Of a stretch of DNA of 12,754 nt, positions 1 through 6,467 are shown one piece after another. The DNA is taken from the NCBI GenBank assembly GCA_000432335.1, contig HF995363.1, positions 1-12,754 on the forward strand, written 5' to 3'. Every line of letters begins with the position of its first letter. The first letter of the stretch is position 1. Made by a program: the position numbers and the translations under genes. Origin of the DNA: Firmicutes bacterium CAG:646 (GTDB taxonomy: Bacteria > Bacillota > Clostridia > Lachnospirales > Lachnospiraceae). The notes under the pieces are model-generated. The model ran no database searches, was not told where the DNA came from, and was given only the letters and a program-made list of their open reading frames with translations.

Positions 1-86
1 GGGGAATTATAGATCGTTATGGATGGCAGAATCATATTATCGTAGTTTACGTTGCAAAACGGATTTAATTTCTCTGCTGTTTTCAT
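1..86 (-). CDS. Start of a further operon gene (3' end outside window)
   Basis: This is the first 28 codons of a minus-strand gene that leaves the window at position 1. It starts MKTAEKLNPF and has a good Shine-Dalgarno sequence (AAAGGAG, 7 bases before the ATG). The ATG at 86 overlaps the stop of the upstream 431-aa gene (ATGA), so the two are probably translationally coupled. The visible residues carry no motif I can assign. Similar small starts occur in hypothetical proteins of phage and plasmid blocks in Clostridia, but I do not recognise the family firmly. It shows that the operon continues to the left. Confidence 0.6.
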   Translation of the reverse strand, partial: MKTAEKLNPFCNVNYDNMILPSITIYNS

Positions 87-1378
87 GGTTGTTCTCCTTT
101 ATATTGTTCTGGTAGCGGCATCCAGGCATTTACAAAGAGCCCGTACTCCGAGTACGTTTTCTCATCGTCTCTCGGATAGTATGCACCACCCTCCTCGTCC
201 TCTTCATATCGTGCGATATCCGGAAGACTGAAATTACTGAAGGATACTAAAACATAGCTTTCGTTTTCCGGGGTATGATCCGTATCCTCCACCGGAATCC
301 AATTATTGACCATCCCGTTGAAATCACCGCTATCAGGCATTTTAAAATCAACAATACAGTTGTCCAGATATTCCTTTCTTGTCTGCTCCGACATTACCTC
401 CGGATAATCAAAGATCTCCATCTGTCCCGGCAGCTGCTCTGAATCAGTCTCCGCCATTGTATTTATCGGTGTTTTCGGTTCTGCCGGCAGAACTTTTTCC
501 GGCTCATTTTCCAGTGTTTTTTTCGGTTCTTCCTCCGGTTTTTCCGGTGTTCTTTCCACCTGATTTTCTACCGGTTTTTCCAGCTCTGCCTGACGTGTTG
601 TCGTTACTGTAGTCGTGACCGTGGTTTCTTCCACTGTAGTTTCTTTCACCGTCGGTTTTCCGTAATAGCTTTCATACGTCCGGTTTCCGGAAATTGCATC
701 ATGATAGATCTCCTGCATCATGGAAAATAATTCCCCATAGCTCATGCTGTGGTTTTCCGGGTCTCCGAACACTTTATACTTGATCCCCTTGTCCAGATCG
801 TAGAAGAACAGCATATAGCTCCCTTTCCGGTATACCAGACTCCCAGATGGGTTCAGGATGTCTACCAGCTCTTCCATATCTCCCGTTGTGTATCCGTCAG
901 AGCTGTAGAATTCATTTAAAGCTTCCGGTTTTTCCCGAAAAAATTCAATGATCGTTTCTGTTAACCCGGTATCTTCCGCCGGTTCTGTTTTGTTAAATGC
1001 TTTCAATTCCCTTAACTGCGCCCTAGTCGTGTCTGGTGTGATCAGTTCCCGGTCCGCATCCGAAAGTTTCAGCATTTCTCCCAGGATACTGCTGCCGATT
1101 CCCTTATAGGGTTCTTTCAGTTCCATGCTGTCCGGACCTTTTGCGAACGTCTCATGGATTTTAATAAAGGTGCTGGTGGTGCTTTTACTGATCTTATACT
1201 CTGCCTCTGCAAATTCGCTGACAGAATGATATCCGTCCTGTTCATAGGCTTTCGTCTCCCGGATCCGCCGGAGCCGGTATCCGATCCTCACAAACGCTTC
1301 CGCTGCCACACACAGGTCTTTTCGTATAGCTTCCTTTTCCTGCATCCAATCATCCAGTGTCATTTGTACGTATTCCAT
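83..1378 (-). CDS. 431-aa element protein with DUF551-like C-terminus
   Basis: Last complete gene of the leftward replication/transfer block. Residues 1-130 are helical and charged and resemble the N-terminal part of proteins conserved in clostridial plasmids and integrative elements; the biochemical role is unknown. Residues about 240-320 form a low-complexity linker rich in Thr, Glu, Pro and Lys. The last 74 residues look like a DUF551 domain: NWIPVED near residue 360, then YVLVSF, IARYEEDE and the closing AWMPLPEQYKG. DUF551 is a small domain common in phage proteins. The start overlaps the end of the PcfJ-like gene by 19 bases and is preceded by AAGGAGGG, so co-translation is likely. It resembles a fusion of an element-specific protein with a phage-type domain. 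Gene call secure; function unknown. Confidence 0.85.
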   Translation of the reverse strand: MEYVQMTLDDWMQEKEAIRKDLCVAAEAFVRIGYRLRRIRETKAYEQDGYHSVSEFAEAEYKISKSTTSTFIKIHETFAKGPDSMELKEPYKGIGSSILGEMLKLSDADRELITPDTTRAQLRELKAFNKTEPAEDTGLTETIIEFFREKPEALNEFYSSDGYTTGDMEELVDILNPSGSLVYRKGSYMLFFYDLDKGIKYKVFGDPENHSMSYGELFSMMQEIYHDAISGNRTYESYYGKPTVKETTVEETTVTTTVTTTRQAELEKPVENQVERTPEKPEEEPKKTLENEPEKVLPAEPKTPINTMAETDSEQLPGQMEIFDYPEVMSEQTRKEYLDNCIVDFKMPDSGDFNGMVNNWIPVEDTDHTPENESYVLVSFSNFSLPDIARYEEDEEGGAYYPRDDEKTYSEYGLFVNAWMPLPEQYKGEQP

Positions 1379-3387
1379 GATTTCCCTCCTTTGCGTTCTT
1401 TTTCTACGATTCGTTTCTGTACCTGTTTTGCAAACCGCCCCATAAATTCCTCCGCTTCTTTTGGCGGCTTTCCGTTATAGATGGTCCGGCACTGTTCGAT
1501 CTCACTTCCCCTCATTTCCACGGTGCAGAATGCCCTTTCCGGCATTTCCTTTTTCCGCAGGAAAAGGACAACCGACTCCCCTCTTAACATTTTGTCAAAA
1601 TAAATCCCTCCAACACAGTTATGGTTTTCCCTTCCTTCCCTCCGGAAGTCTTCTTTACAGGTGGGAAGTACAATGCGGAACTGTTCGTTTTCTCCGTGGT
1701 AGATCTCTTCCAGTTCCGGAAGCATCTCCTGCAGCAAGTGGTCTTTTTCTTTCACTTGCATCCTTTTTAATTTTTCTTCCCGTTCCTGTCTTTGCAGGGA
1801 AATATTTTCATGGGTGACCTGAAAATTTTGGGGGAACAGTTCATTTTTGGTGATCGGGATCTTCAACGCTTTCAGGTCTTCCAGGTAATCAAAATAATCT
1901 CCGATTTCCTGTACTGATGCGAAATTCTCGCGGAAATACCGGTGGAATCTTTCCATGTGTCCGAATTTTGCGATCCCCAATATTCTCCTCTCCCCTAACA
2001 TTTCCGAAAAATACACGAGCTGTTCATCTGTCAGTTTCGCCCCGCAGGTATTGGCATTTTTCAGGACCCGCATTTCCCTTATAGTCGCATTGACCCGGAT
2101 CAACTGCTGCATCTGGTCTTTTTCAACGCCCAGCAGTTTCCACGGTTTCTTTTCTTCCCATCGGAGGTCTCCCCGTCCATGCCCTGCTTGCCAGGCTATG
2201 TTGTAGAGTCCTGCCTTTATCAGGTATTCCAGCTGCGGATGGCGGATCGCTTCCCGTAATAACTGGGTTGGGACGCAGTAACAGCCTTGCCTTTCCGATA
2301 ACAGCCGTTCCAGCGGTATGTATTGGATACCTGCCTCTTTTCGCAGTTTTTTTATATTTCTGTGATACAGGACACATTCTTCCGCTCCGCCCATCTCCTG
2401 CCAATAATCTCCCATTCCATGGTTTAGCTCGTGGCACCACCGGTCTATCCCTGTACGTTTGTATTCCCCAAACTCAAACAGTTCTACCGGCACAAACATT
2501 TCTGTAAGCCTCCGGCTCTGGGTTTCCCAGCATCCGGCAAAGCTCACCTTCCAGTCCTTTTCCAATGTTCTTTTGATCCGGCAGGAAAATTTCCGCAGGA
2601 TGTATCCGGTCCCATTGGTTAATTTCTGTAATATCCCGACTTTTTTCGTGTCAGATAAATATTTCTGTTTCTTCCAGGCTTTGTAATGTACTTTGCTTTT
2701 GCACTTTGGACAGATCCCTTCCTCATTGTGTTTTGGTATCTTTTTCAGTTCTACTTCTTTTTCACAATGGGTGCAGTAGCCTTTTCTTGTCCCGGCACGG
2801 TACATGATGTATCGCTCCTGGATAAAAGCAGACGTTTTCACCCATTGGTCAAAGTCCTTTGGCAGATCCGGTACTGTATTCATCACCTCGTCAATCGCCT
2901 CTATTTCACTTTTGTGCCGTTTTTCCAGTTTTTCTTTCAGGATATCGTTCTGGAAATACAGTACCGCTTCTTTTGGCTCCCTTTTTCCGGTTCCCAGGTA
3001 ATCATTGATCTTCTTTTTCGCCTCCTCGGAAACCCACGGCTTATTTCCGTACATATAGCCTTTATCGTAATCATAAGTCAGGTTATCGATCTTCGCCGTA
3101 TACCATCTTCCGGTGGCTGGTTCATACGTCAGGTATTTCTTTTCGTCTTTTGCGATGTATAATTCAAATTCCGGGATATCGTTTCCTGCTGCGATATGTT
3201 TCCGTTCAAAAATCGCCAGTTTTAAAACCCCATCCGCTATGACCGCCCGGTAATACTGATAGGTCTTATACTTTTCTATCGTTCCATAGAGCACCCTTTT
3301 TCTTTCCATATGGTCTTCTGCTACCATCCGACGCATCTTTTCCGTAACCGTCAGTTTCGGAAGGCTTAATAACTCTTTCTTTTTCAT
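1360..3387 (-). CDS. PcfJ-like protein
   Basis: A 675-aa protein of the PcfJ family, named after a gene of the conjugative plasmid pCF10 and often found beside PcfK in Gram-positive plasmids and integrative elements. The conserved C-terminal region is visible at about residues 575-655, with the block EGRENHNCVGG near 585-595, then VVLFLRKKE and the Cys-containing stretch around ERAFCTVEM. A four-cysteine zinc ribbon sits at C205/C208 and C226/C229 (CTHC and CPKC). The N-terminal 200 residues are rich in Lys, Tyr and Glu. No signal peptide or membrane segment is seen, so it is probably cytoplasmic. The start overlaps the PcfK-like stop by 4 bases (ATGA). The molecular role of PcfJ is not established; a nucleic-acid role is inferred from the zinc ribbon and context. 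Confidence 0.85.
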   Translation of the reverse strand: MKKKELLSLPKLTVTEKMRRMVAEDHMERKRVLYGTIEKYKTYQYYRAVIADGVLKLAIFERKHIAAGNDIPEFELYIAKDEKKYLTYEPATGRWYTAKIDNLTYDYDKGYMYGNKPWVSEEAKKKINDYLGTGKREPKEAVLYFQNDILKEKLEKRHKSEIEAIDEVMNTVPDLPKDFDQWVKTSAFIQERYIMYRAGTRKGYCTHCEKEVELKKIPKHNEEGICPKCKSKVHYKAWKKQKYLSDTKKVGILQKLTNGTGYILRKFSCRIKRTLEKDWKVSFAGCWETQSRRLTEMFVPVELFEFGEYKRTGIDRWCHELNHGMGDYWQEMGGAEECVLYHRNIKKLRKEAGIQYIPLERLLSERQGCYCVPTQLLREAIRHPQLEYLIKAGLYNIAWQAGHGRGDLRWEEKKPWKLLGVEKDQMQQLIRVNATIREMRVLKNANTCGAKLTDEQLVYFSEMLGERRILGIAKFGHMERFHRYFRENFASVQEIGDYFDYLEDLKALKIPITKNELFPQNFQVTHENISLQRQEREEKLKRMQVKEKDHLLQEMLPELEEIYHGENEQFRIVLPTCKEDFRREGRENHNCVGGIYFDKMLRGESVVLFLRKKEMPERAFCTVEMRGSEIEQCRTIYNGKPPKEAEEFMGRFAKQVQKRIVEKERKGGKSWNTYK

Positions 3388-3875
3388 TTCACGCCTCCCA
3401 GGTAGTACTCTTTTATGATCTTTTTTGCACGTCCCATCCCCGGTATTCCCAGGGTCACTCTCCCGGCTGACACACCTGCCGCTTTTAAAATCTCCTTATC
3501 TACCGGTATCTGGTTGGCAAACGACCATTTCAGCAGTTCAGCCACACACCCTTTCAAGGTTTTCCCTTTCTTTCGGACGGCAAGCGCTATTTTCTCCTGT
3601 TCCATGCAGCGTCCTTTGATATATTCCACCCAGTCTTCCATGATCTGTTTCGGCTGCAGTTCCCGGCATTCCACATCGATCTTTCCCAGAGCCGCAGTCA
3701 GAGCATCACACAATACCGGAGTCTCGCCATTTATATAAAGCGCCGCACACTCTTCCGGAATACCGTTCTCCGCTGCCATTTCCTTCAGACTTTCCAGGTC
3801 TCCCTCATTAAAAAATCCTTCCGCTGCCCAGTTTATTTCTTTATACGTGTCAAATTCTCCAAATTTATCAAACAT
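3384..3875 (-). CDS. PcfK-like / AcrIIA9-family protein
   Basis: A 163-aa protein. I place the start at the ATG at 3875 (MFDKFGEFDT), 5 bases after AGGGAGAG and overlapping the RNase H-like gene by 8 bases. A longer reading frame to 4037 exists, but its extra part only shadows the upstream gene. The second half is the conserved part of a family placed next to PcfJ: EDWVEYIKGRC near 80-90, LLKWSFANQIPVDKEI at 104-119 and AGVSAGRVTLGIPGMGRAKK at 123-142. From memory, this family is annotated as PcfK-like or Cas9 inhibitor AcrIIA9 family, because one homologue blocks type II-A Cas9. Whether this copy inhibits Cas9 cannot be read from sequence, and family membership is far wider than proven inhibitors. 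Confidence 0.8.
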   Translation of the reverse strand: MFDKFGEFDTYKEINWAAEGFFNEGDLESLKEMAAENGIPEECAALYINGETPVLCDALTAALGKIDVECRELQPKQIMEDWVEYIKGRCMEQEKIALAVRKKGKTLKGCVAELLKWSFANQIPVDKEILKAAGVSAGRVTLGIPGMGRAKKIIKEYYLGGVK

Positions 3876-4293
3876 ACTTCTCTCCCTGCTCCTTTCTCCG
3901 CATTTCCGTTTGTAGCCAGGCAGTAAATTCATGGGTTCCGCACTGACAACACAATGTTTTCCCCTGTAGTTCCTGGCAGATCTGCTCCCACTGTTCCCGG
4001 AATTTGATCTCTTCTCCTTTTGCGTTTTTCCAACCATGTTTTTTATAAATATCCAGCCTTGCCAGGTTCCCGATCAGATACTTATTGTCTGTGTGGATCA
4101 CCAGCTGGCATTTATTACAGCGCCTTAAAATCTCTAGCAGCATGACCAGATCCCGTCCATTTCTGGTCTGTCGGCAGGATCCGAAAGATATTTTGTCCTC
4201 AAATCCCTCGCACCGGAGTACATAACCGAACATACTGTTCGTTTCCTGCGGCGCTTTGTTGCCATTTTCCATAAAGGCATCTATTTTCCACAT
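3868..4293 (-). CDS. RNase H-like protein with altered active site
   Basis: A 141-aa protein with the layout of RNase HI. Residues 60-72 (LVIHTDNKYLI) match the TDSxYV motif with the metal-binding Asp at D69. The first-strand Asp may be D5. Residues 44-55 (RNGRDLVMLLEI) match the NRMEL helix, but the catalytic Glu is replaced by Asp (D48). KKHGWKNAKGEEIKFREQWE at 84-103 matches the basic W-x-x-x-G-x-x-x-K-N-x-x-L-W segment. The C-terminal HEFTAWLQTEM corresponds to the GNxxAD helix, yet the fourth carboxylate is missing. Enzyme activity is therefore uncertain. It is preceded by AAGGAGAGGG and followed directly by the PcfK-like gene. A role in processing primers or RNA-DNA hybrids during element replication is inferred. 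Confidence 0.75.
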   Translation of the reverse strand: MWKIDAFMENGNKAPQETNSMFGYVLRCEGFEDKISFGSCRQTRNGRDLVMLLEILRRCNKCQLVIHTDNKYLIGNLARLDIYKKHGWKNAKGEEIKFREQWEQICQELQGKTLCCQCGTHEFTAWLQTEMRRKEQGEKYV

Positions 4294-4326
4294 TTTTCCC
4301 TCTCCTTTCTCACCGTTTTTAAGATA

Positions 4327-4429
4327 TGTGGATAACTATGTTCCGCTTTCGTATTTCCGAAATGGAACAAACGCTTCACCGTGCAAAAGTCCAATAAAGT
4401 TATCCACTGTTTTTAAGGTTTTATCCACC
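4327..4429. other. Candidate origin region: three DnaA boxes with inverted repeats
   Basis: The gap between rep and the RNase H-like gene holds a perfect DnaA box on the minus strand (4327-4335, TTATCCACA) and two one-mismatch boxes on the plus strand (4400-4408 TTATCCACT, 4421-4429 TTATCCACC, the last inside the rep 3' end). Ten bases around the first two form an inverted repeat (4328-4337 with 4398-4407). Between them is an imperfect palindrome (TGTTCC..TTTCG / CGAAA..GGAACA, 4339-4369). A 9-base direct repeat, GTTTTTAAG, occurs at 4315-4323 and 4409-4417. This is typical of a DnaA-dependent origin or a second-strand start site; the function is inferred. Confidence 0.5.
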
Positions 4430-5333
4430 CATCCGGTCCCCTCCTCATCCTCACGTGGATATAAAACATCCCGTTAAAATCGTTGTAATATACCCCGGCA
4501 TCCAGATACTGCTTATCCGGGTACCATTTTTTTGCTTGCCCTTCCAATATCGCCCTGTCTTTCACAAATCCATTGATGTAACTGCTGATTTTCCGGTAGC
4601 TTCCACCCCTTGCCTCCGGACGTTTGCTGCGCACCTTTCTCACCCGGAATTTTTTCAGATTTTTCGAAGAGTTCCAGCGTCTCTCATTCTTTTTCCGGTT
4701 CTTTTCTTTGGTCATATAACAAGACATCCCTGTTAAGCCGAATTCGTCACGGTTGACTCTCCTTGCCTGGTTTCGGTCGCCTTTTGTCCATGCCGCCTCC
4801 ACCGTATCCATATCCATCTCTCCGTCCATTACAACATGATGATGCCAGCGGATCTCCGCCTCCGGGGAATACTCTGTAATATAAATATATCTGGCATTCC
4901 CCAACCCCCTCTTTTTCCTTCGGTAGTTGATCCTGTCAATGTAATTTTGCATGTTCTTGACAGCTCTTTCCATGTTCTCCGGTTCTTCGCCCGGGCGATA
5001 GGTCAGGGTCATCCATATATCCCTGTCGGTAAAGTTGTTGTTGACCAGCCGGATCACATACTTTCTCGCATTTTTATCATTTAGATTTTTCTGTGCCCTG
5101 CTGTTATCTTTTTTTCTTCCCTCCTCCGGGATCTGGTCCATGGATGTGAACTCCGGATAGATCTCAACCTCGAATTGATCTCCTGCAGTGATCTCTTTTA
5201 ACGTATATACACATTTGTACCTATTCTTCAGGAGTTCTTCCACAAACAGCTCATGGAGGCTATCCAGATTCTGCTGGAACGCTGCTTCGTAATCATAGGG
5301 AATGAATACCATTCCTTTTTTCTTCTTTTTCAT
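4413..5333 (-). CDS. HUH-type rolling-circle replication initiator (Rep)
   Basis: A 306-aa protein with the three motifs of HUH endonucleases of the phage/plasmid Rep type (REP_ORF2-G2P-like). Motif 1 is WMTLTYRP at 107-114. Motif 2 is the metal-binding IRWHHHVVMDG at 161-171 (H164-H166). The nucleophile candidate is Y206 in SCYMTKEKN. Such proteins nick one strand at an origin, stay bound to the 5' end through tyrosine and start rolling-circle replication or transfer. A Lys/Arg-rich stretch follows at 208-250. The ATG at 5333 follows GAGGATGAT; the N-terminus is a Lys run. No helicase domain is present. It heads the RNase H/PcfK/PcfJ block. The leader upstream has elaborate hairpins and a predicted antisense RNA, suggesting tight control of its level. 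It could serve replication of an excised circle or act as a relaxase for mobilization. Confidence 0.82.
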   Translation of the reverse strand: MKKKKKGMVFIPYDYEAAFQQNLDSLHELFVEELLKNRYKCVYTLKEITAGDQFEVEIYPEFTSMDQIPEEGRKKDNSRAQKNLNDKNARKYVIRLVNNNFTDRDIWMTLTYRPGEEPENMERAVKNMQNYIDRINYRRKKRGLGNARYIYITEYSPEAEIRWHHHVVMDGEMDMDTVEAAWTKGDRNQARRVNRDEFGLTGMSCYMTKEKNRKKNERRWNSSKNLKKFRVRKVRSKRPEARGGSYRKISSYINGFVKDRAILEGQAKKWYPDKQYLDAGVYYNDFNGMFYIHVRMRRGPDGWIKP

Positions 5334-5352
5334 ATCATCCTCAAGCCTTTTT

Positions 5353-5397
5353 CTCTTTCCCCGATTTGTTACTATCTATTACAAGCCCGGGAAAGAG
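5353..5397. repeat. 9-bp inverted repeat with 27-base loop before rep
   Basis: CTCTTTCCC at 5353-5361 is the exact inverse complement of GGGAAAGAG at 5389-5397. The AT-rich 27-base loop is 20 bases upstream of the Rep start. Many rolling-circle elements place the nick site in the loop of a hairpin close to rep, so this is a candidate double-strand origin. No known nick-site consensus is recognised in it. Confidence 0.4.
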
Positions 5398-5415
5398 TCA
5401 TTTTTTTGTAAAATT

Positions 5416-5455
5416 AAAACGGCAGATTTACGCCGTTTTCCTTGAAAATCTGCCG
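5416..5455 (-). terminator. Attenuator-like terminator in the rep leader
   Basis: Read on the minus strand, two overlapping hairpins end at the same T-rich tail (TTTTAATTTT). The long one pairs 10 bases (5446-5455 with 5420-5429, CGGCAGATTT/AAATCTGCCG). The short one pairs 8 bases (5432-5439 with 5416-5423, AAAACGGC/GCCGTTTT). Either is a plausible intrinsic terminator about 85 bases before rep. The 5' arm of the long hairpin can instead pair with an upstream segment (5489-5499), which gives an on/off choice. Confidence 0.6.
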
Positions 5456-5470
5456 CTCACATGATATGAT
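5442..5470 (+). promoter_or_regulatory. Promoter of predicted antisense RNA
   Basis: TTGAAA (5442-5447), a 17-base spacer and TATGAT (5465-5470) form a near-consensus sigma-A promoter pointing rightward, opposite to rep. No protein-coding gene follows, only a short stretch ending in a terminator at 5539. Confidence 0.6.
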
Positions 5471-5476
5471 GATTAT

Positions 5477-5539
5477 GTTGTTATTTTCGTGAGCGACAGT
5501 TCACCGGCACGTGTTTTTGCGGAACACGTGCTATTTTTT
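5477..5539 (+). ncRNA. Predicted antisense (countertranscript) RNA of rep leader
   Basis: A roughly 63-base transcript is predicted from the promoter at 5442-5470 to a strong intrinsic terminator: a 9-bp stem (5507-5515 with 5523-5531), a 7-base loop TTTGCGG, then T6 at 5534-5539. It is fully complementary to the rep leader RNA. It covers 5489-5499, the segment the leader needs to pair with 5450-5460 to prevent terminator folding. The loop holds a YUNR-type UUUG, a motif known from recognition loops of antisense RNAs. By analogy with pT181 and pIP501, binding would favour termination before rep. The RNA is predicted, not proven; its ends are estimates. Confidence 0.5.
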
Positions 5540-5734
5540 ATGTAGTTTTAAGATCTGCTCCGCCTCTTCCAGTGTGCAGATGTCTTCGATCCGCCCTATG
5601 GTATCGACCTTGTTTCCCAAAAGCGTCGGGTATTCCAGCCCCATATCCACCCGGAGATCTGCTGTATCTACAGCGCAGGTAAGGCGGTAATTCCTTCCTC
5701 CAGGGTTTTTCATCGTTAAGCGTCTATTTTCCAT
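5531..5734 (-). CDS. 67-aa hypothetical protein
   Basis: Small gene immediately upstream of the rep leader. It starts MENRRLTMKNPGGRNYRLTC and overlaps the end of the small membrane-protein gene by 11 bases, so it belongs to the same operon. An internal start at residue 8 is possible, since the ribosome binding site for the first ATG is weak. The C-terminus (LEEAEQILKLHKK) is helical. No signal peptide, membrane segment or known domain is seen, and I do not recognise the family. Its stop codon lies within the terminator stem of the predicted antisense RNA, so its mRNA 3' end and the antisense RNA overlap. Confidence 0.6.
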   Translation of the reverse strand: MENRRLTMKNPGGRNYRLTCAVDTADLRVDMGLEYPTLLGNKVDTIGRIEDICTLEEAEQILKLHKK

Positions 5735-5924
5735 GTCTGCACCTGATCCTCTCTATTTTATCTTCAATCATCAGGATCAAAATGAATGATACGATTGCCA
5801 GAAACCAGAATACAGTGACCTCTTCTGTTGGTGCGTACTCTGTAAATAGGTAGACCATGCTGACTCTTGCCAGCAGTATGGCTATAATCATGTCTTTTAT
5901 CATGTGCTTGTCCTTCTCCGCCAT
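5724..5924 (-). CDS. Small two-helix membrane protein
   Basis: A 66-aa protein with two hydrophobic segments, about residues 9-27 (MIIAILLARVSMVYLF region) and 37-53 (VTVFWFLAIVSFILILM). An acidic turn (YAPTEEV) lies between them and a basic tail (IERIRCRHGK) follows. It is predicted to sit in the cytoplasmic membrane. Its ATG shares a base with the stop of the upstream 40-aa gene (TGATG) and no strong ribosome binding site is visible, so it is probably translated by reinitiation. Function unknown. Confidence 0.6.
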   Translation of the reverse strand: MAEKDKHMIKDMIIAILLARVSMVYLFTEYAPTEEVTVFWFLAIVSFILILMIEDKIERIRCRHGK

Positions 5925-6046
5925 CAGGCGGTTTTCTCTTCTGTCTTTTCCTTTTCTTCTACTTTCGTGTATTCGTATTGTATTCCTGTTTGGTGGCTAT
6001 AGAGCTCAACCAAAATTTTCATAATTTTTTCACCGGTTTCACTCAC
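5924..6046 (-). CDS. 40-aa small protein (GTG start)
   Basis: I place the start at a GTG at 6046, because a perfect AGGAGGTGATTTTA stands directly before it. The reading frame is open further upstream to 6256, but that part overlaps another real small gene in a different frame. The protein begins (M)SETGEKIMKILVELYSHQ and ends in a charged Lys/Glu tail. Similar 40-50-residue proteins with GEKIxKILVEL starts occur in clostridial mobile elements; no function is known. It is followed by the membrane-protein gene with a one-base overlap. Confidence 0.65.
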   Translation of the reverse strand: MSETGEKIMKILVELYSHQTGIQYEYTKVEEKEKTEEKTA

Positions 6047-6137
6047 TAAAATCACCTCCTGATTATATGTATGTGACACTGGTTGTACTTGTTTCCTTTC
6101 GCAAAAGGTAATGATCGGCATATTAATCCAATATTTT

Positions 6138-6290
6138 CTATTTTTCAGATGTATCTTTCTGAGAATTTTCTTTCCCTTTTCCTGCTGCCATCGCTTCTGC
6201 ATAGCCGAGAAAATATCCTTTGTCTCGCTCTGGCATATTGGGTAGGGCTTCTGCAATGGTTTTAAGAATTTCTTTGTCTTTTTCGCTCAT
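6138..6290 (-). CDS. 50-aa phage-type small protein
   Basis: A 50-residue protein starting MSEKDKEILKTIAEALPNMP, with GYFLGYAEAMAAGKGK in the middle and a Lys/Ser-rich tail. A strong AAAGGAG stands 10 bases before the ATG, inside the last codons of the preceding 30-aa gene. Proteins of this pattern (acidic-helical start, DKGYFLGxAEAM core) are common in early regions of clostridial prophages; their role is unknown. It sits 91 bases upstream of the GTG-start gene in the same operon. Confidence 0.65.
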   Translation of the reverse strand: MSEKDKEILKTIAEALPNMPERDKGYFLGYAEAMAAGKGKENSQKDTSEK

Positions 6291-6293
6291 TAT

Positions 6294-6386
6294 TCACTCT
6301 CCTTTCTGTTCTCTGGTTTCTATCGCAAACAAATCATCTAATAATGTATCTTTGCGTCGTAAAGCGTTGAATTCACTGTTACACAT
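6294..6386 (-). CDS. 30-aa small protein
   Basis: Short reading frame starting MCNSEFNALRRKDTLLDDLF and ending AIETREQKGE. The last codons GGA GAG TGA form the ribosome binding site of the next gene, which suggests coupled translation. The start is uncertain: ATG at 6386 or the in-frame TTG just before it, with only a weak AGG upstream and a stronger GGAGGAG further back. A decayed relative of its tail lies at 7528-7596. Small size makes this call moderate; function unknown. Confidence 0.45.
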   Translation of the reverse strand: MCNSEFNALRRKDTLLDDLFAIETREQKGE

Positions 6387-6390
6387 CAAC

Positions 6391-6447
6391 TTGTTTTTCC
6401 TATTCTCCTCCCCTATGCTTTTATTACAGGCTCCCCCAGAGCCGAGT
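6391..6447 (+). promoter_or_regulatory. Promoter and 5' hairpin leader of the 81-aa gene
   Basis: TTGTTT (6391-6396), 17 bases, TATGCT (6414-6419). Ten bases further on, where RNA should start, lies a hairpin with stem GGCTC/GAGCC (6429-6433, 6439-6443) and C-rich loop cccca. AAAGGAG follows at 6454-6460. The same spacing from -35, -10 and hairpin to the start codon recurs before the 105-aa gene. Confidence 0.5.
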
Positions 6448-6467
6448 AATACGAAAGGAGATTGCTT

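Noticed and set aside
2686..3162. 158-aa plus-strand reading frame inside the PcfJ-like gene
   Set aside because: Phe/Leu/Val-rich mirror of a Lys/Glu-rich gene on the other strand; no start signals. The same holds for the other plus-strand frames in 379-5084.
3876..4037. N-terminal extension of the PcfK-like gene
   Set aside because: It lies inside the RNase H-like gene in another frame, has a Ser/Arg-rich random-looking composition, and a good ribosome binding site supports the ATG at 3875.
6047..6256. N-terminal extension of the 40-aa gene to a 110-aa protein
   Set aside because: The GTG at 6046 has a perfect AGGAGGTGA site, and the extension overlaps the well-supported 50-aa gene at 6138-6290.
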